From contig JBPBPY010000256.1 in assembly GCA_050954505.1 (NCBI GenBank), positions 1 to 14,030 of the forward strand: a DNA stretch of 14,030 bases. Reading direction: 5' to 3'. This DNA is from JAQGMO01 sp050954505. Its GTDB lineage: Bacteria; Pseudomonadota; Gammaproteobacteria; Burkholderiales; Burkholderiaceae_D. A model generated the notes under the pieces. The model was not told the DNA's origin and searched no databases. It saw only the letters and a list, made by a program, of their open reading frames with translations. Below, piece after piece: positions 1 through 6,843 of this stretch. The position numbers and the translations under genes were made by a program. Positions within the stretch are counted from its first letter, which is position 1. Each line of letters starts with the position of its first letter.

Positions 1-606
1 AAGACGATTGCCGCACTGCGCCTGTCGTATGTTGTCATTACCTCGGTCGACCGCGACGACTTGCGTGACGGCGGCGCCGGCCACTTTGCCGAATGCATCC
101 GCCGGGTGCGCGAACTGTCGCCAAATACCCGCATTGAAATCCTGGTGCCGGACTTCCGTGGCCGCATGGACCGCGCGCTGGAAATCCTGAACCTGGCGCC
201 ACCCGATGTGATGAACCACAATCTGGAAACCGCGCCGCGCCTGTACAAGGAAGCACGTCCGGGTTCGGACTATGCCTATTCCCTGAACCTGCTCAAGCGT
301 TTCAAGGCCTTGCATCCGGACACGCCAACCAAGTCGGGCATCATGGTCGGCCTGGGTGAAACCGATGAAGAAGTGCTGCAGGTCATGCGCGACATGCGCG
401 AGCATGATGTGGACATGCTCACCATCGGCCAGTACCTGATGCCCTCGGGCGACCATTTGCCGGTGCGCCGCTACGTCCATCCCGACACCTTCAAGATGTA
501 TGAAGAAGAAGCCTACAAGATGGGCTTCGTGCATGCGGCAGTCGGCGCCATGGTGCGCAGTTCCTACCATGCCGACCAGCAGGCGCATGGGGCAGGTGTG
601 GTCTGA
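1..606 (+). CDS. lipA: Lipoyl synthase, 5'-truncated by the window edge
   Basis: Radical-SAM enzyme that inserts two sulfur atoms into the octanoyl chain on lipoyl-carrier domains, completing lipoate synthesis in the cytoplasm. Frame 1 is open from the first base and gives the last 201 residues of a protein that is usually about 320-330. Recognised family segments are, in order, VVITSVDRDDLRDGGAGHF, EILVPDFRGR, PPDVMNHNLET with the following PRLY, RPGSDY, PTKSGIMVGLGET, DMLTIGQYL, and the C-terminal RSSYHADQQAH. In the known LipA structures the Ser of the RSSY motif ligates the sacrificial auxiliary iron-sulfur cluster. The N-terminal CxxxCxxC radical-SAM motif and the auxiliary-cluster cysteines lie upstream of the window. 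No frameshift is seen. The gene is usually preceded by lipB, which cannot be checked here. It converges on the fic gene. Confidence 0.97.
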   Translation, partial: KTIAALRLSYVVITSVDRDDLRDGGAGHFAECIRRVRELSPNTRIEILVPDFRGRMDRALEILNLAPPDVMNHNLETAPRLYKEARPGSDYAYSLNLLKRFKALHPDTPTKSGIMVGLGETDEEVLQVMRDMREHDVDMLTIGQYLMPSGDHLPVRRYVHPDTFKMYEEEAYKMGFVHAAVGAMVRSSYHADQQAHGAGVV

Positions 607-617
607 CCGGAATGCCG

Positions 618-641
618 GACCGATTGGCGGTCACTGTTTTT
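618..641 (+). terminator. Probable rho-independent terminator of lipA
   Basis: A stem GACCG/CGGTC (618-622 and 628-632) with a 5-nt loop is followed by ACTG and five T residues (637-641), beginning 11 nt after the lipA stop. The T run ends at the first base of the convergent fic stop codon. A smaller CCGG-AATG-CCGG hairpin lies just upstream. The stem is short, so strength is uncertain. Confidence 0.5.
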
Positions 642-1999
642 CACCTTGGCCGCCCGCGCGCTATCCAGGCTTCCACGATCTGCGTGGATAGGCGATAGCG
701 CGTTGCGCGGATATCCGACAGTCCTGCCAGATCATGCACCAGCTCCTGGCGGAATTGCTGCACCTCTTCGCCGGGCAATGTCAGCATGCCGATGGCCCGC
801 TCGATGCTAAGTCCACTGAAGACGATTGCCTGTACCGCCATGATCAGGTTTTCGCGATGGCGCAGGCGAAACGGGTTTGCCGGACCGGCTTTTTGCAGCA
901 CGGCCAGATATTTTTCCACCGAGCGGCGGTAGGTCCACGCAAACAAGTCCACGGCAATCGACACATCCTGGAATTCATACACACCGAGCATGGCATGACT
1001 GTAGTCGGGCACGCCGACATCGAGAAACGATAGCGGTGCGCAGTTATGGATCATCAGCGGGACATTGGCGGCAAGCCTGCTGGTACGCTTGTTCCCATCG
1101 AGTAAGCCTTGCAGGTAAGCGATGTTTACCCAGAGGAAAAACGCAGCTTCGACCGGATTCAAAATTGCAGCAGCCTTGCCGATAATGATGTCGAACAGCT
1201 CCTCTATTTGCGCTGGAATCATCAGCGGAAGATAGGTTGAACCATTGATGCGCACTGCGCCATGGCGCAAATTGCCAACCATGTCATCGTCACTGAGCAA
1301 GTCACTCATCAAAAGCAGGTGCAGCTGTTTGATCAGCGTGGCGGTAAGCAAGGTATGCGGCACCGTCTCGACCATGAATTCAATCGCCCGCTTGTGATTG
1401 AACAGCATGATGACATCGGTATTGAAGTCACCGTTGGCAAACCCTTTTTCAAACATTTCTTCGGTATCAGGCAGGGAATAACGGTTGCCTTCCAGGTGCG
1501 ACGATGACCATGACAGATCGATCAGCAAGGGTTGCAGCACCTTGCTGGCGAACGAGCCAATCGGGTTTTGCCATGGCATGCGTGCCTCCTGCGCCAGGTC
1601 TTCAGCCAGTTTCCTTGGCAGCAGACAGGATTTGTTGGGCTCGTACGAATCGACAAATGCGCGCTCGTAACCTACCGGACGACGCGACAGGAGCGGGCGC
1701 TGCAGCAGCTTGCGCAGCTTTTGACTGGCTTGAGACCATTGCGGCACGCCGTACTCTTCCCGTTCCTCGGCAACAACGTGCTTTGATGGCAGACATGGCA
1801 AGTGGTAGCGCGTAGCCCGTGCTCTGCCCGAACGCACCAGCCGGCGGGAATCGACCAGGACGTTGAGATGGCGCTTGAGCGTGGCAAGACTGATGCCTGT
1901 TTCCAAGTGCAACTGTGACGAACTCAATGCGCGCTCGTCATGATGGTAGGTTTCCTGAAGCTGGCGCAGTATCAATGCCTGAGTTTGCTGACGGTTCAT
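641..1999 (-). CDS. Fic-domain protein with N-terminal winged helix; catalytic His replaced by Gln
   Basis: 452 aa. Residues about 1-68 look like a winged helix-turn-helix (SSSQLHLETGISLATLKRHL, then a basic wing). The Fic fold follows: an inhibitory-helix motif S166-x-x-x-E170-G171-N172, a flap-like segment G242-x-x-R245 with VRINGS, and a core at 297-308 reading QGLLDGNKRTSR. Canonical Fic enzymes have HxFx(D/E)GN(G/K)RxxR and transfer AMP or another nucleotide group to a hydroxyl. Here the nucleotide-binding DGNKR is kept, but the catalytic His position is Q297 and the Phe position is L299. I recall that a large HTH-Fic subfamily has YLQPF-type motifs here, so this is probably a family trait and not a fresh mutation. 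A non-AMPylating or regulatory role is inferred. No antitoxin gene is adjacent. The ATG lacks a clear Shine-Dalgarno. GC by eye seems a little lower than in neighbours. Confidence 0.9.
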   Translation of the reverse strand: MNRQQTQALILRQLQETYHHDERALSSSQLHLETGISLATLKRHLNVLVDSRRLVRSGRARATRYHLPCLPSKHVVAEEREEYGVPQWSQASQKLRKLLQRPLLSRRPVGYERAFVDSYEPNKSCLLPRKLAEDLAQEARMPWQNPIGSFASKVLQPLLIDLSWSSSHLEGNRYSLPDTEEMFEKGFANGDFNTDVIMLFNHKRAIEFMVETVPHTLLTATLIKQLHLLLMSDLLSDDDMVGNLRHGAVRINGSTYLPLMIPAQIEELFDIIIGKAAAILNPVEAAFFLWVNIAYLQGLLDGNKRTSRLAANVPLMIHNCAPLSFLDVGVPDYSHAMLGVYEFQDVSIAVDLFAWTYRRSVEKYLAVLQKAGPANPFRLRHRENLIMAVQAIVFSGLSIERAIGMLTLPGEEVQQFRQELVHDLAGLSDIRATRYRLSTQIVEAWIARGRPR

Positions 2000-2024
2000 G
2001 AGCTGATGCCTGAAGTGGCTCGGG

Positions 2025-2090
2025 GATCGGGCCGATCAGCAATTCTTGCGCATTTTTTGGGCCGATAAAACCAGAAAATCGCATCGGCTC
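2025..2090 (-). promoter_or_regulatory. Candidate fic promoter with repeated GCCGAT operator-like elements
   Basis: GGGCCGAT occurs at 2029-2036 and again at 2059-2066, exactly 30 bp apart. The first is part of an odd-centred dyad GATCGG-g-CCGATC (2025-2037). GCCGAT (2061-2066) also pairs as an inverted repeat with ATCGGC (2083-2088). On the minus strand, TTGAGC-17 bp-TTTATC is a weak sigma70-like promoter whose -35 and -10 boxes are covered by the inner inverted repeat. Binding by the HTH of the downstream Fic protein is inferred. Confidence 0.35.
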
Positions 2091-2174
2091 AAAAACTGCG
2101 GTACCGCTGCAACAGGAGTCAAAACCGTTATCGATGCAATAGAGTTGAAGCGTATTCAGTATTGAAAATGTTGA

Positions 2175-3611
2175 TCAAGGCGCAGCCCCCGGCACCACCA
2201 TGGTCGACTCCGCCTGTTCGCTGCCGCCCGCCTGCCCCACCACCATCGGCCGCTTCTGCTTCATGTCGCCAAAGCGGTAATACAGCGCGGCCAGCGCCAC
2301 CGTGGTCATCGACCCGGCGCCAAAACTCCACCACAGGGCATTGGCGCCCCAGTGCGGCATCAACAGCCAGGCAAAGCCGGGGCGCACAACCCAGAAGGAA
2401 AAGGTCAGGATCGCCAGGGGCGGCAAGACGATGCCGGACGCACGCATGACGCCGAAGAGCACAAACGAGATGCCGAAAGGAATATACGACCAGGCCACCA
2501 GTGCATTGATGTGCTGGGCCACCGGCAAGGCGGCCGAATGGCCGGGCAGGAACAAACCGAGCGCCGTGCGGTTGAACAGGTAGATCGAGCCGACCAGCGC
2601 CCCGGTCATGACGAAGTTGAAAGCCAGGCCCGTGGCGGCAATGCGTGGCAGGCGCTCGAACTGGCGTGCGCCGATGTTTTGCGCCGTCATGGTCGACACC
2701 GCCATGCCCACCGCAATGGCCGGCATCTGCACATAATTCCACAACTGCAGGCAGGCGCCGTAGGCCGCCGAGGTGATGACGCCGTAACGGTTCACCAGCG
2801 TAAACATCAGAATCATCGCCAGGGTCGCCACCATCATCTGCAGGCCCATGGGAATGCCCTTGACCACCAGCGCGCGGATGATGGCGGTGTTCGGCCGCAG
2901 GTAGAACAACTCGCTGCGCTGCAGGACCAGGAAATGCTGGCGCCAGTACAGGTACAGCGTCAGCGCAAGCAGGCTGAGGCTCTGGGCCATCAGGGTGGCC
3001 ATGGCCGAGCCGGCAATGCCGAAGCCCGGCACCGGGCCCCAGCCAAAGATCAGCAAGGGATTGAGGGCAATGTCCAGTCCCACCGAGAGCAGCTGGAACA
3101 GGAACGGCGTGCGGGTGTCGCCGGCGCCGCGCAGCATCATCATCAGGAAGATGTAGGCGAACTGGAAGGGAATGGCGATGAAGATGATGCGCAGATACGC
3201 CACTGCCAGCGGCAAGGCACCGGACGGCGTGCCCATCATGTGCATCAGGTGCGGTGAAAAATAGTAGCCGAACACGGCAGTCACCAGTGACAGGCCGATG
3301 AAGAACACCACGCCGGTGCCGACCACGCGCTTGGCATAGTCGAGGTTTTTCGCTCCCATGCTCTGGCCGACCAGGATCGAGGCCGCCATGCCGATGCCAA
3401 ACACCCCGCTGATGAGGAAAAACAGGATGGTGTTGGCGTTGGCTGCCGCCGTCAAGGCAGCGTCGCCAAGGAAGTGGCCGATCCAGATCGCATTGACGGA
3501 GCCGTTGAGCGACTGCAGCACATTGCCGAACAAGATCGGCAGCGTAAACAGGAACAGGTTTTTTGGAATCGGCCCGGAGGTCAGCTGGAGTTTGGAAGTG
3601 GTCGTGGCCAT
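2175..3611 (-). CDS. MATE family multidrug efflux transporter (NorM-like)
   Basis: 478 aa inner-membrane antiporter of the multi-antimicrobial extrusion family, which exports cationic drugs and dyes using an Na+ or H+ gradient. The protein is almost wholly hydrophobic, with about 12 predicted membrane spans in two similar halves. Recognisable MatE features are the N-terminal LFLFTLPILFGNVLQSL segment, NANTILFFLISGVFGIGMAA followed by GQSMGA, and LRGAGDTRTPF after span 4; the second half repeats the pattern with GIPMGLQMM and MTAQNIGARQFERLPR. Length is normal for the family (about 450-480). The substrate cannot be predicted. The ATG at 3611 is the only plausible start; the preceding sequence is CCGACCCC, so the ribosome site is poor. 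It follows the divergent gpx region and stands alone, not in an operon with fic (175-bp gap). Confidence 0.93.
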   Translation of the reverse strand: MATTTSKLQLTSGPIPKNLFLFTLPILFGNVLQSLNGSVNAIWIGHFLGDAALTAAANANTILFFLISGVFGIGMAASILVGQSMGAKNLDYAKRVVGTGVVFFIGLSLVTAVFGYYFSPHLMHMMGTPSGALPLAVAYLRIIFIAIPFQFAYIFLMMMLRGAGDTRTPFLFQLLSVGLDIALNPLLIFGWGPVPGFGIAGSAMATLMAQSLSLLALTLYLYWRQHFLVLQRSELFYLRPNTAIIRALVVKGIPMGLQMMVATLAMILMFTLVNRYGVITSAAYGACLQLWNYVQMPAIAVGMAVSTMTAQNIGARQFERLPRIAATGLAFNFVMTGALVGSIYLFNRTALGLFLPGHSAALPVAQHINALVAWSYIPFGISFVLFGVMRASGIVLPPLAILTFSFWVVRPGFAWLLMPHWGANALWWSFGAGSMTTVALAALYYRFGDMKQKRPMVVGQAGGSEQAESTMVVPGAAP

Positions 3612-3691
3612 GGGGTCGGGTGCCGTGCTGGTAAGTACGTTGAACGTGGCGCCACTGCAGTCAATGCATTGGCGATCGCCTTGATCGAGCG

Positions 3692-3720
3692 ATCATAGAG
3701 GAAAAACACGCAGGCGTTGA
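3692..3720 (-). promoter_or_regulatory. Weak candidate promoter of the MATE gene
   Basis: On the minus strand TCAACG, 17 bp, then TATGAT (-10 at 3692-3697, five of six consensus bases). The -35 matches only three of six. It lies about 80 bp before the ATG. Confidence 0.25.
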
Positions 3721-3726
3721 AGTCCC

Positions 3727-3732
3727 TATAAT
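3727..3732 (+). promoter_or_regulatory. Consensus -10 box TATAAT, possible gpx promoter
   Basis: A perfect TATAAT lies 161 bp upstream of the glutathione peroxidase ATG. No acceptable -35 box is seen at 16-18 bp (17 bp upstream reads AAACAC). A TTGACA at 3749-3754 has no matching -10. Apart from these the 282-bp MATE-gpx spacer shows no gene that I can support. Confidence 0.25.
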
Positions 3733-3893
3733 CGATTGCACCCAAACCTTGACACAACACAGACGCGTGCGGCCTGGCAGGCAGGCATGGTGCACCCGCT
3801 GTACAGCAAAGCACCTGGCTGTGCCTTGCGACGGCGGTCTTTCAATCCAGGCCGTCTGGTGTCGATCATTTTCAACAACTGGAGAATTTCTGC

Positions 3894-4445
3894 ATGAGCG
3901 CATCCCTTTACGACATTCCGGTCAAACGCATCACGGGTGAAGCGACCACCCTGGGCGAATACAAAGGCCGGGTTATCCTGGTCGTCAACGTTGCCTCGAA
4001 ATGCGGCTTGACGGCGCAGTACGAAGGCCTGGAAAAACTGTACCAGGCCAGGCAGGCCCAAGGCCTGGTGGTGGCCGGCTTTCCAGCCAATGAATTCAAG
4101 GGCCAGGAACCAGGCAGCAATGAAGAGATTGCCGAATTCTGCAGCACCACGTTCGGAGTGCAATTTCCCATGTTTGAAAAAATTGTCGTCAAGGGACCGG
4201 AGCAACACCCCCTATATGCGCGCATGATCGAAGAACAGCCGCTGGCACAGGAAGCACCCGGCAGCAGTTTCAAGGCCAAGCTGGCCGGCTACGGCATCGT
4301 GCCGGAAAATGAAAACGACGTGCTGTGGAATTTTGAAAAATTCCTGATTGGCCGGGATGGCAAGGTCGTCTGTCGTTTTGCACCGGACACCAGTGCGGAC
4401 GAACCCATGTTGTTACAGGCAATCGACAAGGCGTTGGCTGCCTGA
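3894..4445 (+). CDS. Glutathione/thiol peroxidase (GPx family, cysteine type)
   Basis: 183 aa cytoplasmic peroxidase that reduces H2O2 or lipid and organic hydroperoxides with thiols from glutathione or thioredoxin. The peroxidatic residue is C37 in NVASKCGLTAQYEGL, an ordinary Cys codon with no UGA. The rest of the catalytic tetrad is Q71 (FKGQEPGSNEEIAEF) and W145-N146 (VLWNFEKFLIGRDGK). At the spot where BtuE-like enzymes have FPCNQF, this protein has FPANEF (63-68), so a resolving Cys there is absent. C83 follows in AEFC and might serve, but that is a guess. Length is normal. The start is chosen by GGAG 9 nt upstream of the ATG. Whether the electron donor is glutathione or thioredoxin cannot be read from the sequence; many bacterial members prefer thioredoxin. 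Monocistronic by layout. Confidence 0.94.
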   Translation: MSASLYDIPVKRITGEATTLGEYKGRVILVVNVASKCGLTAQYEGLEKLYQARQAQGLVVAGFPANEFKGQEPGSNEEIAEFCSTTFGVQFPMFEKIVVKGPEQHPLYARMIEEQPLAQEAPGSSFKAKLAGYGIVPENENDVLWNFEKFLIGRDGKVVCRFAPDTSADEPMLLQAIDKALAA

Positions 4446-4451
4446 TCCGTT

Positions 4452-4480
4452 CCAAGACCGCCATTCCTTGGCGGAATTGG
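4452..4480 (+). terminator. Stem-loop after gpx, possible terminator
   Basis: CCGCCA-TTCCT-TGGCGG (4458-4474) with outer CCAA/TTGG arms begins 7 nt after the stop codon. No T run follows immediately; TTTTTT appears only at 4515-4520. A second hairpin CCGGGA-AAAA-TCCCGG lies at 4531-4546. Confidence 0.4.
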
Positions 4481-4605
4481 CAACGACCGTGGGCATTCTT
4501 GCCACCGAAAGGGCTTTTTTGATCATGATTCCGGGAAAAATCCCGGCATCGGCGATCCAATTAGTTCCATGACAGAAAATAAACAGTTCCGCAGAGAAAT
4601 ATTAG

Positions 4606-4634
4606 TTGCCAAGGAGAAATTGATGTTTCATAAT
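4606..4634 (+). promoter_or_regulatory. Strong sigma70-like promoter of the PEP-CTERM gene
   Basis: TTGCCA (4606-4611, five of six) and CATAAT (4629-4634, five of six) are separated by exactly 17 bp. The predicted start of transcription is near 4641, giving a leader of about 80 nt. No convincing sigma54 GG-N10-GC motif was found, although some PEP-CTERM genes in other bacteria use sigma54. Confidence 0.6.
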
Positions 4635-4655
4635 TGCTTCAACTTCTCCACATAA

Positions 4656-4705
4656 GACTGCCAGCCAGTCAAATGAACGGAGAAAACTTTCTCAATCGCC
4701 GTTCA
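4656..4705 (+). promoter_or_regulatory. Two consecutive leader stem-loops before the PEP-CTERM gene
   Basis: First stem-loop: GACTG-CCAGC-CAGTC (4656-4670). Second: TGAACGG at 4674-4680 pairs with CCGTTCA at 4699-4705, and it encloses an alternative perfect hairpin GAGAAA-AC-TTTCTC (4680-4693). Both lie in the inferred 5' leader, and the second ends 5 nt before the GGAG ribosome site (4711-4714). Possible roles are mRNA stability or translation control; the sequence does not say which. Confidence 0.4.
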
Positions 4706-4721
4706 CGACTGGAGCACTAAA

Positions 4722-5276
4722 ATGAAAAACCTGCGCAAAATCGCTTTCACCGCTTCCACCCTGGTTGTCGTGTTCGGGATGAATGGTGTTTCCCAGGCTG
4801 GCGCGCTGTCCTATGCCGAGCGGCTGAAGATCGAAAGTGCCCGCACCGGCATCAAGGTCGACGACCTGACCGGCATCATGCCGGGTGACCATGTCAGCGA
4901 AGATGGCACAGCCTATTCGGTCACCACTGAAACGGTTTTTGGCTGCAGTGGTTCGAGCTGCGATACCGACAGCGCCAAGTCCGGTACACCAAGCAATTCC
5001 TACACCCTGGTGTACAACGCACCGAAAACCGCAGCGTTGAAAAAGACCAGTGTCGAGATCCAGCCACCGGCTGACAGCAGCTTGTTTACCGCGGCTTCCG
5101 AATTTGCCATGAATTCGCTGGCCCTGCGCGTTGCCGCACCGTCCTCCATTGATCCAGCCAGACTGGCGACTGTTCCCGAACCTTCGACGATTGCCTTGTT
5201 TGCCCTTGGCCTGGCCGGCCTGTTTGGCTTGCGCCGGCGCATGATGAAGAAAAAAGCGGTCGCTGCACAGAAGTGA
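4722..5276 (+). CDS. Small secreted PEP-CTERM sorting-domain protein
   Basis: 184 aa. The N terminus is a Sec signal peptide (MKNLRK, hydrophobic core to about residue 22, likely cleavage after VSQA at 26 or AGA at 28). The C terminus is a textbook PEP-CTERM tag: VPEPS at 151-155, hydrophobic span 156-170, then RRR at 171-173. PEP-CTERM proteins are cut and sorted by exosortase, typically in species that make extracellular polysaccharide. The mature part (about 29-150) resembles nothing I can name; it is polar and has one close Cys pair (C75, C80), perhaps a disulfide. After the arginine cluster the tail continues for 11 residues (MMKKKAVAAQK), longer than usual for this tag. No exosortase or polysaccharide gene is in the window. 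The start is fixed by GGAG 7 nt before the ATG. Confidence 0.88.
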   Translation: MKNLRKIAFTASTLVVVFGMNGVSQAGALSYAERLKIESARTGIKVDDLTGIMPGDHVSEDGTAYSVTTETVFGCSGSSCDTDSAKSGTPSNSYTLVYNAPKTAALKKTSVEIQPPADSSLFTAASEFAMNSLALRVAAPSSIDPARLATVPEPSTIALFALGLAGLFGLRRRMMKKKAVAAQK

Positions 5277-5399
5277 TCACCGCCGGCCCTGCCGGCCCAA
5301 GCTGCCGGCGCACCCGTCCACCTATGGCTTGTCCTTGCCATGGCTGGGTGCTGCAAGATTTCGCCCCTGAAGGCAGCTCTGTCCGATGGCTGGCCGTGT

Positions 5400-5924
5400 T
5401 CAGGCAGCAATGGCCTTTTCCAGCAAGGCATGCAATTCATTGAAATTCGGCTCGCCGACATACCGCTTCAGGATATGGCCCTGCTTGTCGATCACATAGG
5501 TCGTTGGCGTCAGTTTGACTTCGCCAAACGCGCGCGCAAGTTCCCCTTTGGTGTCGAGGGCAACCTTGAACGGCAGGCTGCGGGTCTGGGCGTAATTGAC
5601 GACATAATTGGGCGGGTCGTAGCTCATTGCCACGGCCACGTATTCCAGCCCCTGGCCCTTGTACTTGTTATAGGTCTGCACCATGGCCGGCATTTCCTTG
5701 ACACAGGTCTCGCAGGACGTGGCCCAGAAATTCACCATCACCACCTTGCCGTGCAGGCTGGCGGACGTGAACTGCTTGCCATCGAGGCTGGTGAAGGTGA
5801 CTTCCGGTGCCACGTCCTTCCTGGCCAGCGACAGCCAGGCGCCGGCTGCCAGGGCCAGCACCAGGCCGGCAACGGCGACTTTGATCAGCGGGGATTTTCT
5901 TGCGGTGTCAGGCTGCGCTTGCAT
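5400..5924 (-). CDS. Membrane-anchored TlpA/ResA-like thiol-disulfide reductase
   Basis: 174 aa. One N-terminal anchor (about residues 13-33, preceded by basic residues) places the thioredoxin fold in the periplasm. The redoxin domain (about 40-172) contains VVMVNFWATSCETCVKEMP with the active-site C71-E-T-C74, and the cis-proline loop TPTTYVID (P140). This CxxC in a TlpA/ResA scaffold normally keeps selected periplasmic cysteines reduced, for example apocytochrome c haem-binding sites or copper-centre thiols. No cytochrome-maturation gene is adjacent, so the client is unknown. The protein has the usual length. The ATG has a weak GGAAAA upstream. It is convergent with the PEP-CTERM gene across 123 bp, which holds three GCCGGC palindromes and no clear terminator. 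It lies 256 bp downstream of dolP, so it is probably a separate unit. Confidence 0.88.
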   Translation of the reverse strand: MQAQPDTARKSPLIKVAVAGLVLALAAGAWLSLARKDVAPEVTFTSLDGKQFTSASLHGKVVMVNFWATSCETCVKEMPAMVQTYNKYKGQGLEYVAVAMSYDPPNYVVNYAQTRSLPFKVALDTKGELARAFGEVKLTPTTYVIDKQGHILKRYVGEPNFNELHALLEKAIAA

Positions 5925-6004
5925 GATGGTTTTTCCGGAAAGTAGGCGAGACTCGATTGGTCAGACATGGCCCGGGAAATGCGCATTCCCCTCGGCCGAG
6001 GCTG

Positions 6005-6040
6005 CAACATGCGCAGCGACATGCGCGGCAACATGCGCAG
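6005..6040. repeat. Three tandem 12-bp units in the tlpA-dolP spacer
   Basis: CAACATGCGCAG, CGACATGCGCGG, CAACATGCGCAG; units 1 and 3 are identical and unit 2 differs at two positions. The 256-bp spacer 5925-6180 has no gene I can support. It also holds a GGGG-TCAG-CCCC hairpin (6137-6148) in the region downstream of dolP, without a T run. Confidence 0.75.
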
Positions 6041-6180
6041 CTGCAGGGCTATCGACCTGGATATCGCCATGAGCACTGTTGCGGGCATGGGCCTGGCCCT
6101 GGACCTGAAACGGGGCCGCCGAACCCGGATCTGCCTGGGGTCAGCCCCGAGGATACACCCGCAATACCTGTGGTGCCAGC

Positions 6181-6843
6181 TTATTGGGGCGTACTTTCCT
6201 GCGGCTGGCTGGCGGCCTGGCGCGCTTCGTCCTCGCTGATGTACTCGAACACCTTGACCACTTGCAGCACGCCGGGCACGCCGCGGGCAATTTCGGCGGC
6301 ACGGTTGCCCTCGAACTGGGTCACCCGACCCATCAGGTAGACCACGCCGCGCTCGGTATTGACCTTCAGGACGTTGCTGGAAACATCGCGTGCATCGACA
6401 AAGGAAGCCTTGACCTTGCCGGTGACGAAGGTGTCATTGTTGCGCTGGCTGAAGCTGGCTACCGGCATGACGGCCAGTTCATTGACCACGCTCTCGACGC
6501 CTTCGAGAGCGGCAACCTCGCGCTCGACATTGGCCTTCATGGCTTCGTCGCGCACTTCACCGGTCAGCAAGACCTTGCGGTTGAAGCTGTTGATGCTCAC
6601 GCTGCCACGGTCCCCCACCATGTTCTTCACGCGCAGGTCACCCTTGATCCCGATTTCCTTGTCGGCAGCCTGCGAAGCAAGCGTGCGCCGGTCGGTCGCA
6701 GCCAGGGTACCCACCACGGCACCACCGACGGCCAGGCCAATGCAGCCCTGCAGCGTGGTGGCAGTTGCCAGGCACAGGACAACGGCAGCCAGCGAGCGCT
6801 TGAGCGCATGGTTGCGTTGCGCATTGGTATGTTGCTTAATCAT
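6181..6843 (-). CDS. dolP: Dual BON-domain outer-membrane lipoprotein, DolP/YraP-like
   Basis: 220 aa. A lipoprotein signal ends in the lipobox L31-Q-G-C34. It is followed by a short Gly/Ala segment and two BON domains (about residues 70-125 and 145-205), the second with VNTERGVVYLMGRV. DolP in E. coli binds anionic lipids at the outer membrane and supports envelope integrity and BAM function; transfer of that role here is inference from fold and locus. Start choice: an upstream ATG at 6858 has no ribosome site and one at 6849 sits too close to GGAGG, whereas the ATG at 6843 has GGAGGAG 6 nt upstream. This start overlaps the end of the preceding SIS gene by 8 nt, so the two are translationally coupled. 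It is the last gene of the lpoA-yraN-gmhA-dolP operon. Confidence 0.9.
   Translation of the reverse strand: MIKQHTNAQRNHALKRSLAAVVLCLATATTLQGCIGLAVGGAVVGTLAATDRRTLASQAADKEIGIKGDLRVKNMVGDRGSVSINSFNRKVLLTGEVRDEAMKANVEREVAALEGVESVVNELAVMPVASFSQRNNDTFVTGKVKASFVDARDVSSNVLKVNTERGVVYLMGRVTQFEGNRAAEIARGVPGVLQVVKVFEYISEDEARQAASQPQESTPQ

Noticed and set aside
641..2174. Fic protein as toxin of a toxin-antitoxin pair
   Set aside because: No small antitoxin gene is adjacent on either side, and the protein carries its own inhibitory SxxxEGN motif and lacks the catalytic His.
2352..3257. 301-codon open frame on the + strand opposite the MATE gene
   Set aside because: Composition is Gln/His/Arg-rich with no domain; the minus strand encodes an intact 12-span MATE transporter.
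3673..3680. GCGATCGC resembling the cyanobacterial HIP1 repeat
   Set aside because: A single copy in this spacer in a clearly proteobacterial window; no array.
3894..4445. Selenocysteine-type glutathione peroxidase
   Set aside because: The peroxidatic codon is an ordinary Cys codon (TGC) and no in-frame UGA occurs.
5277..5399. Terminator made of the GCCGGC palindromes after the PEP-CTERM gene
   Set aside because: Three GCCGGC copies and an ATGGC/GCCAT hairpin are present, but none is followed by a T run on either strand.
5990..6001. 12-bp perfect palindrome CCTCGGCCGAGG as an operator
   Set aside because: A few such palindromes are expected by chance in 14 kb of GC-rich DNA and no second copy or promoter overlap was found.
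5967..6239. Small gene on the + strand in the tlpA-dolP spacer
   Set aside because: No ribosome site, it overlaps the end of dolP in antisense, and its Met/Arg repeats are explained by the 12-bp DNA repeat.
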